Shown here piece after piece: positions 9,465 to 18,922 of a stretch of 64,000 nucleotides of DNA. The DNA is from Candidatus Methylomirabilis sp. Its GTDB lineage: Bacteria; DYJV01. The translations under genes were made by a program, and so were the position numbers. How positions within the stretch are numbered: the stretch's first letter is position 1; the number at the start of each line of letters is the position of its first letter. Under the pieces are notes generated by a model. The model worked only from the letters and a program-made list of their open reading frames with translations, had not been told where the DNA came from and ran no database searches. The DNA is taken from contig DYJV01000003.1 of the NCBI GenBank assembly GCA_020722945.1, forward strand, positions 1-64,000. Direction: 5' to 3'.

Positions 9465-11219
9465 ATGAGCGATGAAAGATATGAATATTGGTTACTTATA
9501 AATGATACAATCTCAAACTTTGATTCTCTGCCTAATATTGAATTAAGAGCCAATAAGATAAAGAGTTACATCATTGACAATCTTAAAACAGGAAATATTT
9601 TTGGAAGAGAGTATCTTACGGTATATTTTATCTTTAAGAGGCTTATTCCCAAACACTCCCAACAAATAGACTCACTTATAAATTTATATATATTAGAGTA
9701 TTCTAAATATCCAAAAGACTCTATTGAAGCTTTTGCCATTAATGACAATATCTTTATACTTGAAATATTGAATGGTAATTTTAAATCTGGACTTGAAAAC
9801 TACATCAAAAGGCTCTTTCTTCTTGACTATAATTTTGCAAGAAAGAATCCTCCCCAATGTCCACATAATTTTATTGGAAGTTTTCTTGTTTCTGCTAATG
9901 TCAAACCCCTATTATTCAAAATAGTTAAAGATCTTTTCTCAATAGATTTTTACTTTTCTTTAAATAAGAGGGATAGAAGGAGTGTTGTAAACTGGGTTTG
10001 GAACACACTTTGGGGTTTTACTCCAAGAATTCTGCTAAATGAAAGAAAAGAGATAGAAGATATTTATGAGGATTTGAAAGACATTATATACAAATTAATT
10101 TCACTCGATTCAATAGATGAAGTTCTGCACTTTTCAATGTTCGTTTATAATATAGCTATCGAAGCTTTTATTCAGGGGCAAGATGAATACAAAAAATTAC
10201 AAGATGAAATAGTAGCCCCATGCTCTCAATATTACAAAAAATGGATAGAGAAAAATAAAAATGTTATTAAAGAACTCCCTTTTAAAAAGATAGAAAATGG
10301 AAAAAAGAAAAAAATAGCTCTTGTAAGACCTAATATTGGTTATTGGTCACCCTTTATAGCTGAATATTCAATTCTTAAAGGATTAAAAGAAGATAAAAAA
10401 TTTAACGATAATTATGAGATAATTGTATATTCAATGGATTACTTTGAACTATGGAACTCTATGAGAGATGATTGTAGGGCAGATTCAAGAAAATGCTCAG
10501 AAATGTTAATGGAGATAGGTTCAGATTACAGAGTTCCTCTTGATGAATTTCATAAAGATCTTTTTTATAACAATCACTTAAATAAAATCATCAAATTCAG
10601 AGAAAAAATCATAGAAGATCAGATTGATATCCTCATATATTCTGACCACCTATACTCTTGTGGAGAGTTTCTCTTTTTATCAAGAAGTGCACCAAAACAG
10701 ATATATTGGGCACACTCTAATTTATGGTATGATGTCGAGGGGATTGATAAAAGAATAATTCATTTTTCACCCTATGACAATAGATTCGAAGGTAATCCTT
10801 TCAAGTGGGAGTTTTTTACTGTCACAATAGATAAAAAATTTTTAAATCCAGAAGAGGAAACAAAAAAAAGAGAAGCTGAGAGAATAAAAAAGTATTTTCC
10901 AAAAGGGAGTATCTTTTTAGGAAGTATAGGGAGATTATCCAAAATTAATAATTGGGAATACCTTTCAACAGTAGCAGAGATTATGAAAAGTAATCCAGAA
11001 ACTGTCTATATTGCTTGCGGAACAGGGAATGAAAATGAAATAAAGGAGAAACTAAAAAAATTAGGGATATCTGATAGATTTTATATGGTTGGTTTTGTTG
11101 ACCCACATATATACGGCTATGTTATAGATATATACCTCAATACATTTCCAGAACCAAGTGGACAAAGTGTAGTAGAATTTTTGAATAAAGGTCTAAACAA
11201 ATTTTTAGTGAGCTTGTGA
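9465..11219 (+). CDS. GT41/SPINDLY-like glycosyltransferase, probably C-terminally truncated at a transposase remnant
   Basis: C-terminal ...DIYLNTFPEPSGQSVVEFLNKG resembles OGT/SPINDLY-type glycosyltransferases; the ORF ends abruptly, directly followed by transposase-derived sequence. Confidence 0.7.
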   Translation: MSDERYEYWLLINDTISNFDSLPNIELRANKIKSYIIDNLKTGNIFGREYLTVYFIFKRLIPKHSQQIDSLINLYILEYSKYPKDSIEAFAINDNIFILEILNGNFKSGLENYIKRLFLLDYNFARKNPPQCPHNFIGSFLVSANVKPLLFKIVKDLFSIDFYFSLNKRDRRSVVNWVWNTLWGFTPRILLNERKEIEDIYEDLKDIIYKLISLDSIDEVLHFSMFVYNIAIEAFIQGQDEYKKLQDEIVAPCSQYYKKWIEKNKNVIKELPFKKIENGKKKKIALVRPNIGYWSPFIAEYSILKGLKEDKKFNDNYEIIVYSMDYFELWNSMRDDCRADSRKCSEMLMEIGSDYRVPLDEFHKDLFYNNHLNKIIKFREKIIEDQIDILIYSDHLYSCGEFLFLSRSAPKQIYWAHSNLWYDVEGIDKRIIHFSPYDNRFEGNPFKWEFFTVTIDKKFLNPEEETKKREAERIKKYFPKGSIFLGSIGRLSKINNWEYLSTVAEIMKSNPETVYIACGTGNENEIKEKLKKLGISDRFYMVGFVDPHIYGYVIDIYLNTFPEPSGQSVVEFLNKGLNKFLVSL

Positions 11220-11222
11220 TAC

Positions 11223-11552
11223 ATTTCAAAAATAAAATGTGAATTACCACTTAGACCGATATACCACAGAAAAGAAAACAGGATAGAGGGACATATTTTT
11301 TCAACAGTGTTTGCCTATCATCTACTTTGTGTAATCTATAGGAAACTTAAAGAACGTGGAATAAAACACTCTTGGAATACAATCAGAACGCATATGAATA
11401 GGCATAATAGGTCAGTATTAACAATGATAAATGCTGAAGGTAAAACAATTTACATAAAAGACACATCAGAGCCAAGTGAATTTAATGTGGAGATATACCA
11501 TGCATTGGGATTGAGCGAAAAACCACTAAAACGAGTAAAAACAATAGTTTAA
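11223..11552 (+). pseudogene. C-terminal remnant of an IS4-superfamily (IS1634-like) DDE transposase
   Basis: In-frame translation ISKIKCELPLRPIYHRKENRIEGHIFSTVFAYHLLCVIYRKLKERGIKHSWNTIRTHMNRH...; the LRPIYHRKE.RI.GH signature precedes the ORF-track ATG at 11307. Confidence 0.8.
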
Positions 11553-11751
11553 GAAAATTTGTAGTGTAGAATGATTTTAAGTATCTAATAATATCAATGC
11601 TTTATAAACACTTTTAACAAACTCGGGTTAAATATTATACCTCTCATAAATCTGTATCTAATAAACATTTTTTATATTGGATGAAAATAGAGTATAATTT
11701 CCACCAACTCAACTTTCGCAAAAAAATATTAAAAAAAATATAAAAAATAAG

Positions 11752-11780
11752 TTGACTTATCTTCTATATTAGATTATATG
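11752..11780 (+). promoter_or_regulatory. Sigma70-type promoter of the cold-shock gene (TTGACT-N17-TATATG) with A-rich upstream region
   Basis: TTGACT 11752-11757, 17-nt spacer, TATATG 11775-11780. Confidence 0.55.
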
Positions 11781-11836
11781 TTCATACAGTATTATCAATG
11801 TATTTTACATTGATGGAAATTAATCAGGAGGCAAAA

Positions 11837-12037
11837 ATGCAACAAGGTAAAGTAAAATGGTTTAATGAAAAGAAAGGTTATGGTTTTATCTCTATGGACA
11901 ATGGTAAAGATGTTTTTGTTCATTACTCAGCGATTCAAGGAGACGGTTTCAAAACTTTGAAAGAGGGAGATCAAGTTAGTTTTGAAATTGTAGATGGCTC
12001 AAAAGGACCTCAAGCAGATAAAGTATATAGAGCATAG
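11837..12037 (+). CDS. csp: Cold-shock domain protein (CspA family)
   Basis: [57 protein letters not shown] before the internal ATG. Confidence 0.96.
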   Translation: MQQGKVKWFNEKKGYGFISMDNGKDVFVHYSAIQGDGFKTLKEGDQVSFEIVDGSKGPQADKVYRA

Positions 12038-12045
12038 CCCTAATT

Positions 12046-12067
12046 CCCCGGGTAATCCCCGGGGTTT
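12046..12067 (+). terminator. Rho-independent terminator-like hairpin between convergent csp and tauE-like genes
   Basis: CCCCGGG-TAATC-CCCGGGG perfect 7-bp GC stem followed by TTT. Confidence 0.6.
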
Positions 12068-12902
12068 AACATATAAACTTCAAAGCAACTATCATTAAAA
12101 ATCCTGCAAATATTTTTTTTAATATCTTCTGATTTAATCTTATAGCAGTATTTAATCCAAATTTACTCGTAAAAAATCCCATTGCTCCACATATCAAGAC
12201 AACTGATACATCTATAAATCCTACAAATGGTGGGTTAAACCCTACAAGCTTAAGTCCGCACATTCCATATCCTGTCATTCCACCAATTTGGTTAAACGGT
12301 ATCATAGATACAGAGAAACCTTGGGCAAACATCATTGGAAAATTAAAAAATGTTGTCAATAAAGGGATAGCAATAATTCCACCACCTATACCAAAAAATC
12401 CTGAGAAAAATCCTGTAAAGAGAGCTACAAAAACAAGGGATACAAATTTACTTTTCATATCTTCAAGTGAAAATGAATCGAGTGAACTTCTATTTTTACT
12501 TAATGGCATAAACATCTGTATACTTACAAATATAAGCAAAATTCCAAAATAGGTTTTTAGAGAGGCTGAATCAATTATAGAAGCAACTTTAGAACCACAA
12601 AAACCACCCAAAAATCCTATAAAAACAAATTTAAGAGTATTTTTAAATGAGAATAACCCTTTTTTGTAGTAGTCGTAAAAATTTTTTACAGATTGAATAA
12701 AGATAACACCATTTGTTGTCCCAAAAACAAACTGTGATAGGTATTCAGGGTGTTGAAAATTGGTAGTAGAGTATAGAAAAAAGAGGGCAGGAATTATTAT
12801 TGCCCCACCCCCTATACCAAGAAGACCTGCAATAAAACCACTTACAACCCCTATTAATATTATAAAAAGATAGAAAGTAAGAATATCTGATAGAAAAAAC
12901 AT
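12066..12902 (-). CDS. Sulfite exporter TauE/SafE family membrane protein
   Basis: Repeated GFIAGLLGIGGGAIIIPAL / GFFSGFFGIGGGIIAIPLL motifs, multiple TM segments. Confidence 0.92.
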   Translation of the reverse strand: MFFLSDILTFYLFIILIGVVSGFIAGLLGIGGGAIIIPALFFLYSTTNFQHPEYLSQFVFGTTNGVIFIQSVKNFYDYYKKGLFSFKNTLKFVFIGFLGGFCGSKVASIIDSASLKTYFGILLIFVSIQMFMPLSKNRSSLDSFSLEDMKSKFVSLVFVALFTGFFSGFFGIGGGIIAIPLLTTFFNFPMMFAQGFSVSMIPFNQIGGMTGYGMCGLKLVGFNPPFVGFIDVSVVLICGAMGFFTSKFGLNTAIRLNQKILKKIFAGFLMIVALKFIC

Positions 12903-12904
12903 AT

Positions 12905-14266
12905 CTATACTTCGATAATATTTATCTTTCCCTCGTTTCTCAACTGGAAGAATTCTGTGGCAACCTGAGGAAAAAGAGCATAAGACAATACATCTTCAAC
13001 AGATTTTGCTTTATCTCCAATCTCTTTAGTGAGCTTCTCCATTTCAGGCTCCAAAAGGTCAGCAGGTCTGACAACAATAGGAGTATCATTTTTGAGAGCC
13101 ATTTTCTGAACTTCAGGGTTAAAAGGAGCAATAGATTTACCATACATACCTTTTAATATATTGGTGGTTTCTTTTGTAAACATTGCATATCTTTTACCCA
13201 TTAGAACATTAATTGTGGCTTGTGTCCCAACTATCTGACTGGAAGGTGTCACAAGTGGAGGGTAGCCTAAATCTTCTCTTACCCTTGGAATCTCTTTTAG
13301 AACATCTTCGAGCTTATCCAATTTCCCTTGAGATTTGAGCTGGGTTTCAAGGTTTGACATCATACCACCCGGAACCTGATAGATAAGAACATTAGTATCA
13401 ACCCCAGTAAAAGCACTCTCGACATCTTTATAATTTTTTCTGACATTTTTAAAGTATTCAGCCATTTCACCAAGAGCCCCAATATCAAGCCCTGTATCGT
13501 ATGGTGTATTTTTGAGAGCAACTACAAGACTTTCAGTAGGTGGCTGAGATGTCCCAAGTGCAAGAGATGATATAGCTGTATCAATAATATCTGCACCTGC
13601 TTCAATCCCTTTGAGGTATGTCATACTCGCAAGTCCACTTGTGGAGTGGCAATGCATATGAACAGGCAATCCAACTTTCTCTTTCAACTTCTTCACTAAA
13701 TCGTAAGCATCAAATGGTGAAAGCAATCCTGCCATATCTTTTATACAGATGGTATCCACTCCAAGATTTGCAAGATCTTTAGCCATATTAACAAAATAAT
13801 CGTTATTATGAACAGGACTAATAGTATAACTTAAAGCTCCTTCAGCAATTTTACCATATTTTTTAACATATTCGATAGATTTCTGCATATTTCTGACATC
13901 ATTTAGAGCATCAAATATTCTGAATACATCTATACCATTTGAAGCAGAGCGTTCGATGAAAGATTGAAGGACATCATCAGCATAATGCCTATAACCAACT
14001 ATATTCTGCCCCCTAAGAAGCATCTGTAACTTTGTATTTGGAAGTTTTTTTCTTAATACTCTGAGCCTATCCCAAGGATCTTCTTTTAAGAATCTCAAGC
14101 ATGTATCAAAAGTTGCACCACCCCATACCTCTAATGACCAGTAACCCATTTTATCAAGTTTTTCACAAGCTCCAAGCATATCACTGGTTTTCATTCTGGT
14201 AGATAGAAGGGACTGATGAGCATCCCTTAGAATTGTATCAGTTATCATAACTTTTTTGTTGTTCAC
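12905..14266 (-). CDS. Pyruvate/oxaloacetate carboxyltransferase (pyruvate carboxylase subunit B / oxaloacetate decarboxylase alpha-like, without biotin domain)
   Basis: ITDTILRDAHQSLLSTRMKTSDM; CIKDMAGLLSPFDAYDLV; VHMHCHSTSGLA. Confidence 0.93.
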   Translation of the reverse strand: MNNKKVMITDTILRDAHQSLLSTRMKTSDMLGACEKLDKMGYWSLEVWGGATFDTCLRFLKEDPWDRLRVLRKKLPNTKLQMLLRGQNIVGYRHYADDVLQSFIERSASNGIDVFRIFDALNDVRNMQKSIEYVKKYGKIAEGALSYTISPVHNNDYFVNMAKDLANLGVDTICIKDMAGLLSPFDAYDLVKKLKEKVGLPVHMHCHSTSGLASMTYLKGIEAGADIIDTAISSLALGTSQPPTESLVVALKNTPYDTGLDIGALGEMAEYFKNVRKNYKDVESAFTGVDTNVLIYQVPGGMMSNLETQLKSQGKLDKLEDVLKEIPRVREDLGYPPLVTPSSQIVGTQATINVLMGKRYAMFTKETTNILKGMYGKSIAPFNPEVQKMALKNDTPIVVRPADLLEPEMEKLTKEIGDKAKSVEDVLSYALFPQVATEFFQLRNEGKINIIEV

Positions 14267-14334
14267 ATTATCCTCCTGTAATATATTTTAATTACTTGAT
14301 AATTCGATGATTGCATTTTGTATCCATAACAATA

Positions 14335-14369
14335 GAGAAAAAAATAAAGCGCTGCTAATACACAGCGCT
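14335..14369 (-). terminator. Rho-independent terminator-like hairpin between the biotin-carrier gene and the carboxyltransferase gene
   Basis: Minus strand AGCGCTG-n8-CAGCGCT followed by TTATTTTTTT. Confidence 0.65.
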
Positions 14370-14392
14370 AAATTTTCCATGATTTGATAAAA

Positions 14393-14602
14393 TTACTCTA
14401 TAACTGCTAAAACAGATTCTGTCTCAACAGTATCACCATCTTTTACCTTAACTTCTTTTACTTTACCACCAGCAGGTGCAACAACAGGCATCTCCATCTT
14501 CATAGCTTCAAGTATAACTATTTCATCGCCTTCATCAACTGAATCACCAGGCTTTACCTTAACTGATAAAATTTTCCCAACCATTGGAGCTAAAACATCC
14601 AT
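14393..14602 (-). CDS. Stand-alone biotin/lipoyl attachment domain protein (69 aa)
   Basis: MDVLAPMVGKILSVKVKPGDSVDEGDEIVILEAMKMEMPVVAPAGG with biotinylation motif EAMKMEM. Confidence 0.93.
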   Translation of the reverse strand: MDVLAPMVGKILSVKVKPGDSVDEGDEIVILEAMKMEMPVVAPAGGKVKEVKVKDGDTVETESVLAVIE

Positions 14603-14757
14603 AACACCCTCCTTAATAATTTAAATTTTTTGTTTCTATCATAAAGTTGATTTATTTGCAAGCAAATAGAAAGATAAAAAGAGTAAGCTCTAAAAAAATA
14701 TTTCAAAAATGGAGAGAGTAAAATTAAAAAGAAAGTTTTAAAAATTAAAAGCTGAAA

Positions 14758-16836
14758 CTAATTTTTTGAATCAAGATACTTTTGAATATGCTTGAAACCT
14801 TCAACTTTTACTTTATCGTAATAGTATTTAAAATTATTCTCTTTGTATATTTTATCCTCATAACTATTGTGACAAAATATACACTTACCGACTCTTAATA
14901 TTTTGATAATATCCTCACTATTAAATACTTTGAAATTTTCATTCGAAAGACTCTGATACTGTATCTTACCATCATGGGACACAATGCTCTCAAACGGGAA
15001 ATCAACATTAACTCCAGAGCTTTTGATATCGTAGATAGGTTTGAAGATTATTGTATCATTGTCAGCAAGCTCAAGATACCCCTTCCCAAGACCAACTGCC
15101 ATAGGATTGTTGTGACAGTCATGACATCTTTTGCTCAATTTTGTTACAGTGTGAGGTTGGACCGGTGCAACCGCAAATGAAGTAGTATTGTCATCATGTA
15201 TAAAAACTTTATTATCAAAATTCTTATCTGGAAAAGTCAACTGGCTTTGGCAAAACTGCATTGGTGAAATTTTACCCTTTGAATTAATTCCCAGGACAGT
15301 ATCCTCAAACCTAGTATAACTCCTATATTCATACCACATACCCATACTTTTGAAACCTGTAAGGAAATCTCGCTGAGAAAAATTTGGATTGTAACCTATA
15401 TGGCAACCGTAACAGAGAGGTGTCCATTTGAAATGACATGTATAACACTCAAAATTTTTGTTACACTGATTGGTCTTGTGTTTTGGGTCATTGCTAATAG
15501 TTTTTATTTCAAGTTTCTTATCACTTATCTTTGTAAAGAGGTAAATTTTGTTACCTTCCCTCTTGATATGACTTAGAATACTACCTTTTTTATTTTTTAG
15601 AAGCTGATCATTTATATTTATATTATCAAAACTACTTATCAAATCATCTCTTAAACTTGATACATCATAAAATTCAGGTTTATTTTTGTAATCACCATGG
15701 CAATCTTCGCATCTAATCTCAACCACCTGCTCCATTTTGTCATAAATCAGACCATCACCCATAATATCATTGGATGTATGACAATCTATACACTCCATCC
15801 CTTTTTGAAAATGAACATCAGCTCCCATGTGAAAAAAATTTCTCCCACCCATCAGCTCATTTTCCGAAAGAGATCCTTGACTGTAGGGTGTCCCATAAAA
15901 ATCGTTTTCCATAATCCCTACGTATGATGTTCCATATCTATTGCTTCTGTTGTGACAGTGAAGACATTGGCTGGTAGGAATTTTTTTGGTCATTTTGTGA
16001 AAGGTTGGATGCCCCTCCTCGCCTCTATCAATTGTAGGATCATCACCCTTATATTTACTGCTGTTATCATATAGGACATGGCAAGCCGAACAACCAGATG
16101 AATGATTGCTCGTAGAGTTGGGATTATTAGCCCCTATATGACACATACTACAAAATTTTCTAAAATGACTATCTGCTATCTCCCCAGATACTTCATACTC
16201 GTCTTGGTAAGATGGTGGAATATCATCTTTGCTGTAAAAAGGGACTCGCTTCAGAACCCTACCCTTTTTATCCTCTATATTGTTTGTAGCATAAATAGCA
16301 GATTTACTCTTTTGAGAATTCCATTGATACCTAAGATCTGCAATTACACCACCCATAGAGAACATAAGGGAAGTCTCTACCCTCTTGATATCATTGTCGT
16401 GGCAATCCTTTGTCCCACAGGACTTATTAACAAATTTCATGTCAGAGGGATTCCTTTTGCCAATCAAACCTTTATGGGCATCATCTTTTTTTATAGAAAG
16501 AGGGTCTCCACCATGACATACTATACATCCAAAAACATTTATAGGATGGGATTCGCTAATCTCTTCTATTCCAATATGGCATGTTATACAATACTCCTCC
16601 CTCTTCCATTTGGATACATAGATACCCCTCTTTTCAATTTTGAAGTTTCTAAAATTTTCAATATCTTTTAGGATAGCTTCATCTTTACTCTTTTGATACT
16701 GAATTTGAAGTTTCTCTATTTTATCTCTCTTATAACGCTTCTGATACTTTTTCCAATCAGAGTAAGGGTCAAAATAGTAAACAGCAATAAGGGTCAAAGA
16801 TAGTAGAAATATAAGTATATGCAGCAGTCTATTCAT
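14758..16836 (-). CDS. Multihaem c-type cytochrome (11 CXXCH + 1 CX4CH), N-terminal signal/anchor
   Basis: CITCH, CIVCH, CGTKDCH, CSMCH, CSACH, CLHCH, CIDCH, CEDCH, CYTCH, CYGCH, CHDCH, CIFCH; N-terminal hydrophobic LLHILIFLLSLTLIAVYYF. Confidence 0.93.
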   Translation of the reverse strand: MNRLLHILIFLLSLTLIAVYYFDPYSDWKKYQKRYKRDKIEKLQIQYQKSKDEAILKDIENFRNFKIEKRGIYVSKWKREEYCITCHIGIEEISESHPINVFGCIVCHGGDPLSIKKDDAHKGLIGKRNPSDMKFVNKSCGTKDCHDNDIKRVETSLMFSMGGVIADLRYQWNSQKSKSAIYATNNIEDKKGRVLKRVPFYSKDDIPPSYQDEYEVSGEIADSHFRKFCSMCHIGANNPNSTSNHSSGCSACHVLYDNSSKYKGDDPTIDRGEEGHPTFHKMTKKIPTSQCLHCHNRSNRYGTSYVGIMENDFYGTPYSQGSLSENELMGGRNFFHMGADVHFQKGMECIDCHTSNDIMGDGLIYDKMEQVVEIRCEDCHGDYKNKPEFYDVSSLRDDLISSFDNININDQLLKNKKGSILSHIKREGNKIYLFTKISDKKLEIKTISNDPKHKTNQCNKNFECYTCHFKWTPLCYGCHIGYNPNFSQRDFLTGFKSMGMWYEYRSYTRFEDTVLGINSKGKISPMQFCQSQLTFPDKNFDNKVFIHDDNTTSFAVAPVQPHTVTKLSKRCHDCHNNPMAVGLGKGYLELADNDTIIFKPIYDIKSSGVNVDFPFESIVSHDGKIQYQSLSNENFKVFNSEDIIKILRVGKCIFCHNSYEDKIYKENNFKYYYDKVKVEGFKHIQKYLDSKN

Positions 16837-16898
16837 ATAAATAAAAATAACCTTTGTTGTAAAACTTGAATATAAAAAAATATACTCTATTAAGCCAG

Positions 16899-17636
16899 TT
16901 ACATATACAATCCACCATTAATATGGTAAACTTGCCCTGTAATATAATCTGAATTTTCATCAAGTAGAAAAGATACTACTCTTGCAACTTCCTCTGCTTT
17001 TCCTAATCTTTTCATAGGGATTTTACTCCTAACTTTATCAAGAGCCTCAGGTGGAACTTTGGCAACCATCTCTGTTTCGATAAAACCGGGTGCAACTGCA
17101 TTTACAGTGATATTTTTTTGAGCAAGCTCAAGTGCAAGAGATTTGGTCAAACCAATTACTCCGGCTTTTGAAGCAGCATAGTTACTTTGACCAATATTTC
17201 CTGAAGCAGCAATTATAGAACTTATGTTGATTATCCTACCCCATCCATTTGCCATCATATAATCAAGAGAAGCTTTTATGCAGTAAAAACTCCCAAAAAG
17301 ATTAACCTGAATAACCCTTATCCACTCTTCAAGGCTCATCTTTATAACAGTTTTGTCGTGGGTGATACCAGCATTATTAATCAGAATATCAATTTTACCA
17401 TACTTTTCAACAAGTGCTTCAACAACATGTTTTACATCGTAAAAATTTTCAACACTACCCTGAAATATTTCAGCTTCACCACCATTTCTTAATATCTCAT
17501 CTTTTACTTCAAGAGCTTTATTTGTATCTCTATTGTATCCAATACCAACAATTATACCCCTCTTTGCAATTTCAATAGATATAGCTTTACCAATACCTCT
17601 GGCAGCACCTGTAACTAAAGCAACATGTTTACCCAT
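16899..17636 (-). CDS. SDR: 3-oxoacyl-ACP reductase / acetoacetyl-CoA reductase (FabG/PhaB-like)
   Basis: VALVTGAARGIGKAI; NNAGITHD; SNYAASKAG; C-terminal GQVYHINGGLYM typical of PhaB-like enzymes. Confidence 0.9.
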   Translation of the reverse strand: MGKHVALVTGAARGIGKAISIEIAKRGIIVGIGYNRDTNKALEVKDEILRNGGEAEIFQGSVENFYDVKHVVEALVEKYGKIDILINNAGITHDKTVIKMSLEEWIRVIQVNLFGSFYCIKASLDYMMANGWGRIINISSIIAASGNIGQSNYAASKAGVIGLTKSLALELAQKNITVNAVAPGFIETEMVAKVPPEALDKVRSKIPMKRLGKAEEVARVVSFLLDENSDYITGQVYHINGGLYM

Positions 17637-17810
17637 CTGACCCTCCTAAATTTTTTGATATATTGGTTCTAACTAAAATCTTAAGAGAAAATATCTACAA
17701 CATTATTTATATATAATAATATTTCTGAAAAGGAAAATCAAATTTAAATAATTTTCTTGGAATATCCTCATTTTTATGTTAATTGGAAAGAAAAAATTTT
17801 GGGGATATTT

Positions 17811-18911
17811 ATGGGATTTAAATGTGGTATAGTAGGACTTCCCAATGTTGGTAAGTCCACTATCTTTTCAGCTTTGACAGCCAATCAGGTTGATGCTTCA
17901 AATTACCCTTTCTGCACAATAGAACCTAATATCGGGATTGTAAAAGTATTTGACGAGAGGTTACTCAATCTTGCAAAACTAATAAACCCCGAGAAAATCA
18001 TCTACACTACTATGGAATTTGTTGATATTGCAGGGCTTGTAAAGGGTGCAAGTAAAGGTGAGGGTTTGGGTAACCAATTTTTATCAAATATACGAAATGT
18101 CGATGCAATAGCTCATATCGTCAGATGTTTTGAAGATAGAGATATAGTCCATGTTGAAGGTGATGTTGATCCTGTAAGAGACATCAAGATAATAAATCTT
18201 GAGCTTATACTTGCAGATCTTGACACAGTCTCCAAGAAGCTTGATAGAACAGAGAGGCTTTTAAAAAAGGGAGAAAAGAGCATAAAACTTGAATATGAAA
18301 TTTTATCAAAATTAAAAGATTCCCTCGATAACGAAATTCCCGCCAGATACACCAAAATCAACTCTGATAGTGAAGAGGAGGTTGCGATATTTAAGTCTCT
18401 CAATCTTCTGACTGCCAAACCTATTTTATATGTTGCAAATGTTGATGAAAATTCCCTCTCTGGTAACCACTTTACAGAGCAGCTAATCAACTTCGTAAAA
18501 AATGAAGATTCCAAGATTATTCTGATCTCAGGTAAAATTGAAAATGAGTTATCTTCTCTCTCTGATGATGAGAGGAAAGCTTTTATGGATGACCTCAAAA
18601 TGGAGATATCAGGCTTGGATAGAATGATAAAAGAGGGTTATGATCTTCTCGGACTAATAACCTTTATCACAGCAGGCAAACCTGAAGTGAGGGGATGGAC
18701 CATTACCCAAAATACCAAAGCTCCACAAGCAGCAGGGAAAATCCATTCAGACTTTGAGAGAGGATTTATAAGAGCAGAAGTTATCTCATACGATGATTAC
18801 ATAAAAGCAAAAAGCGAGCATAAAGCAAAAGAGCTTGGGTATCTGAGACTTGAAGGTAAAGATTATATTATAAAAGATGGCGATATTGTCCATTTTAGAT
18901 TCAACGTATAA
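17811..18911 (+). CDS. ychF: Redox-regulated ATPase YchF (Obg family)
   Basis: MGFKCGIVGLPNVGKSTIFSALTANQVDASNYPFCTIEPN; ORF-track start 17757 moved to the internal ATG. Confidence 0.97.
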   Translation: MGFKCGIVGLPNVGKSTIFSALTANQVDASNYPFCTIEPNIGIVKVFDERLLNLAKLINPEKIIYTTMEFVDIAGLVKGASKGEGLGNQFLSNIRNVDAIAHIVRCFEDRDIVHVEGDVDPVRDIKIINLELILADLDTVSKKLDRTERLLKKGEKSIKLEYEILSKLKDSLDNEIPARYTKINSDSEEEVAIFKSLNLLTAKPILYVANVDENSLSGNHFTEQLINFVKNEDSKIILISGKIENELSSLSDDERKAFMDDLKMEISGLDRMIKEGYDLLGLITFITAGKPEVRGWTITQNTKAPQAAGKIHSDFERGFIRAEVISYDDYIKAKSEHKAKELGYLRLEGKDYIIKDGDIVHFRFNV

Positions 18912-18922
18912 CAAAAAGTGAA

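Noticed and set aside
11798-11836. Upstream 13-codon extension of the cold-shock protein
   Set aside because: The AGGAGG immediately before the internal ATG and family N-terminus ([10 protein letters not shown]) indicate start at 11837.
11780-11836. cspA-like long 5' UTR RNA thermometer
   Set aside because: The predicted promoter leaves only about 50 nt of leader, too short for the classic long cspA leader; no clear structure.
12940-13143. 67-aa minus-strand ORF inside the carboxyltransferase gene
   Set aside because: Alternate-frame overlap with a well-supported CDS.
16102-16671. 189-aa plus-strand ORF
   Set aside because: Antisense shadow of the multihaem cytochrome, whose haem motifs strongly support the minus-strand frame; no ribosome-binding site or recognisable domain.
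18113-18598. 161-aa minus-strand ORF
   Set aside because: Fully inside ychF on the opposite strand; Ser/Leu-rich composition typical of a shadow ORF.
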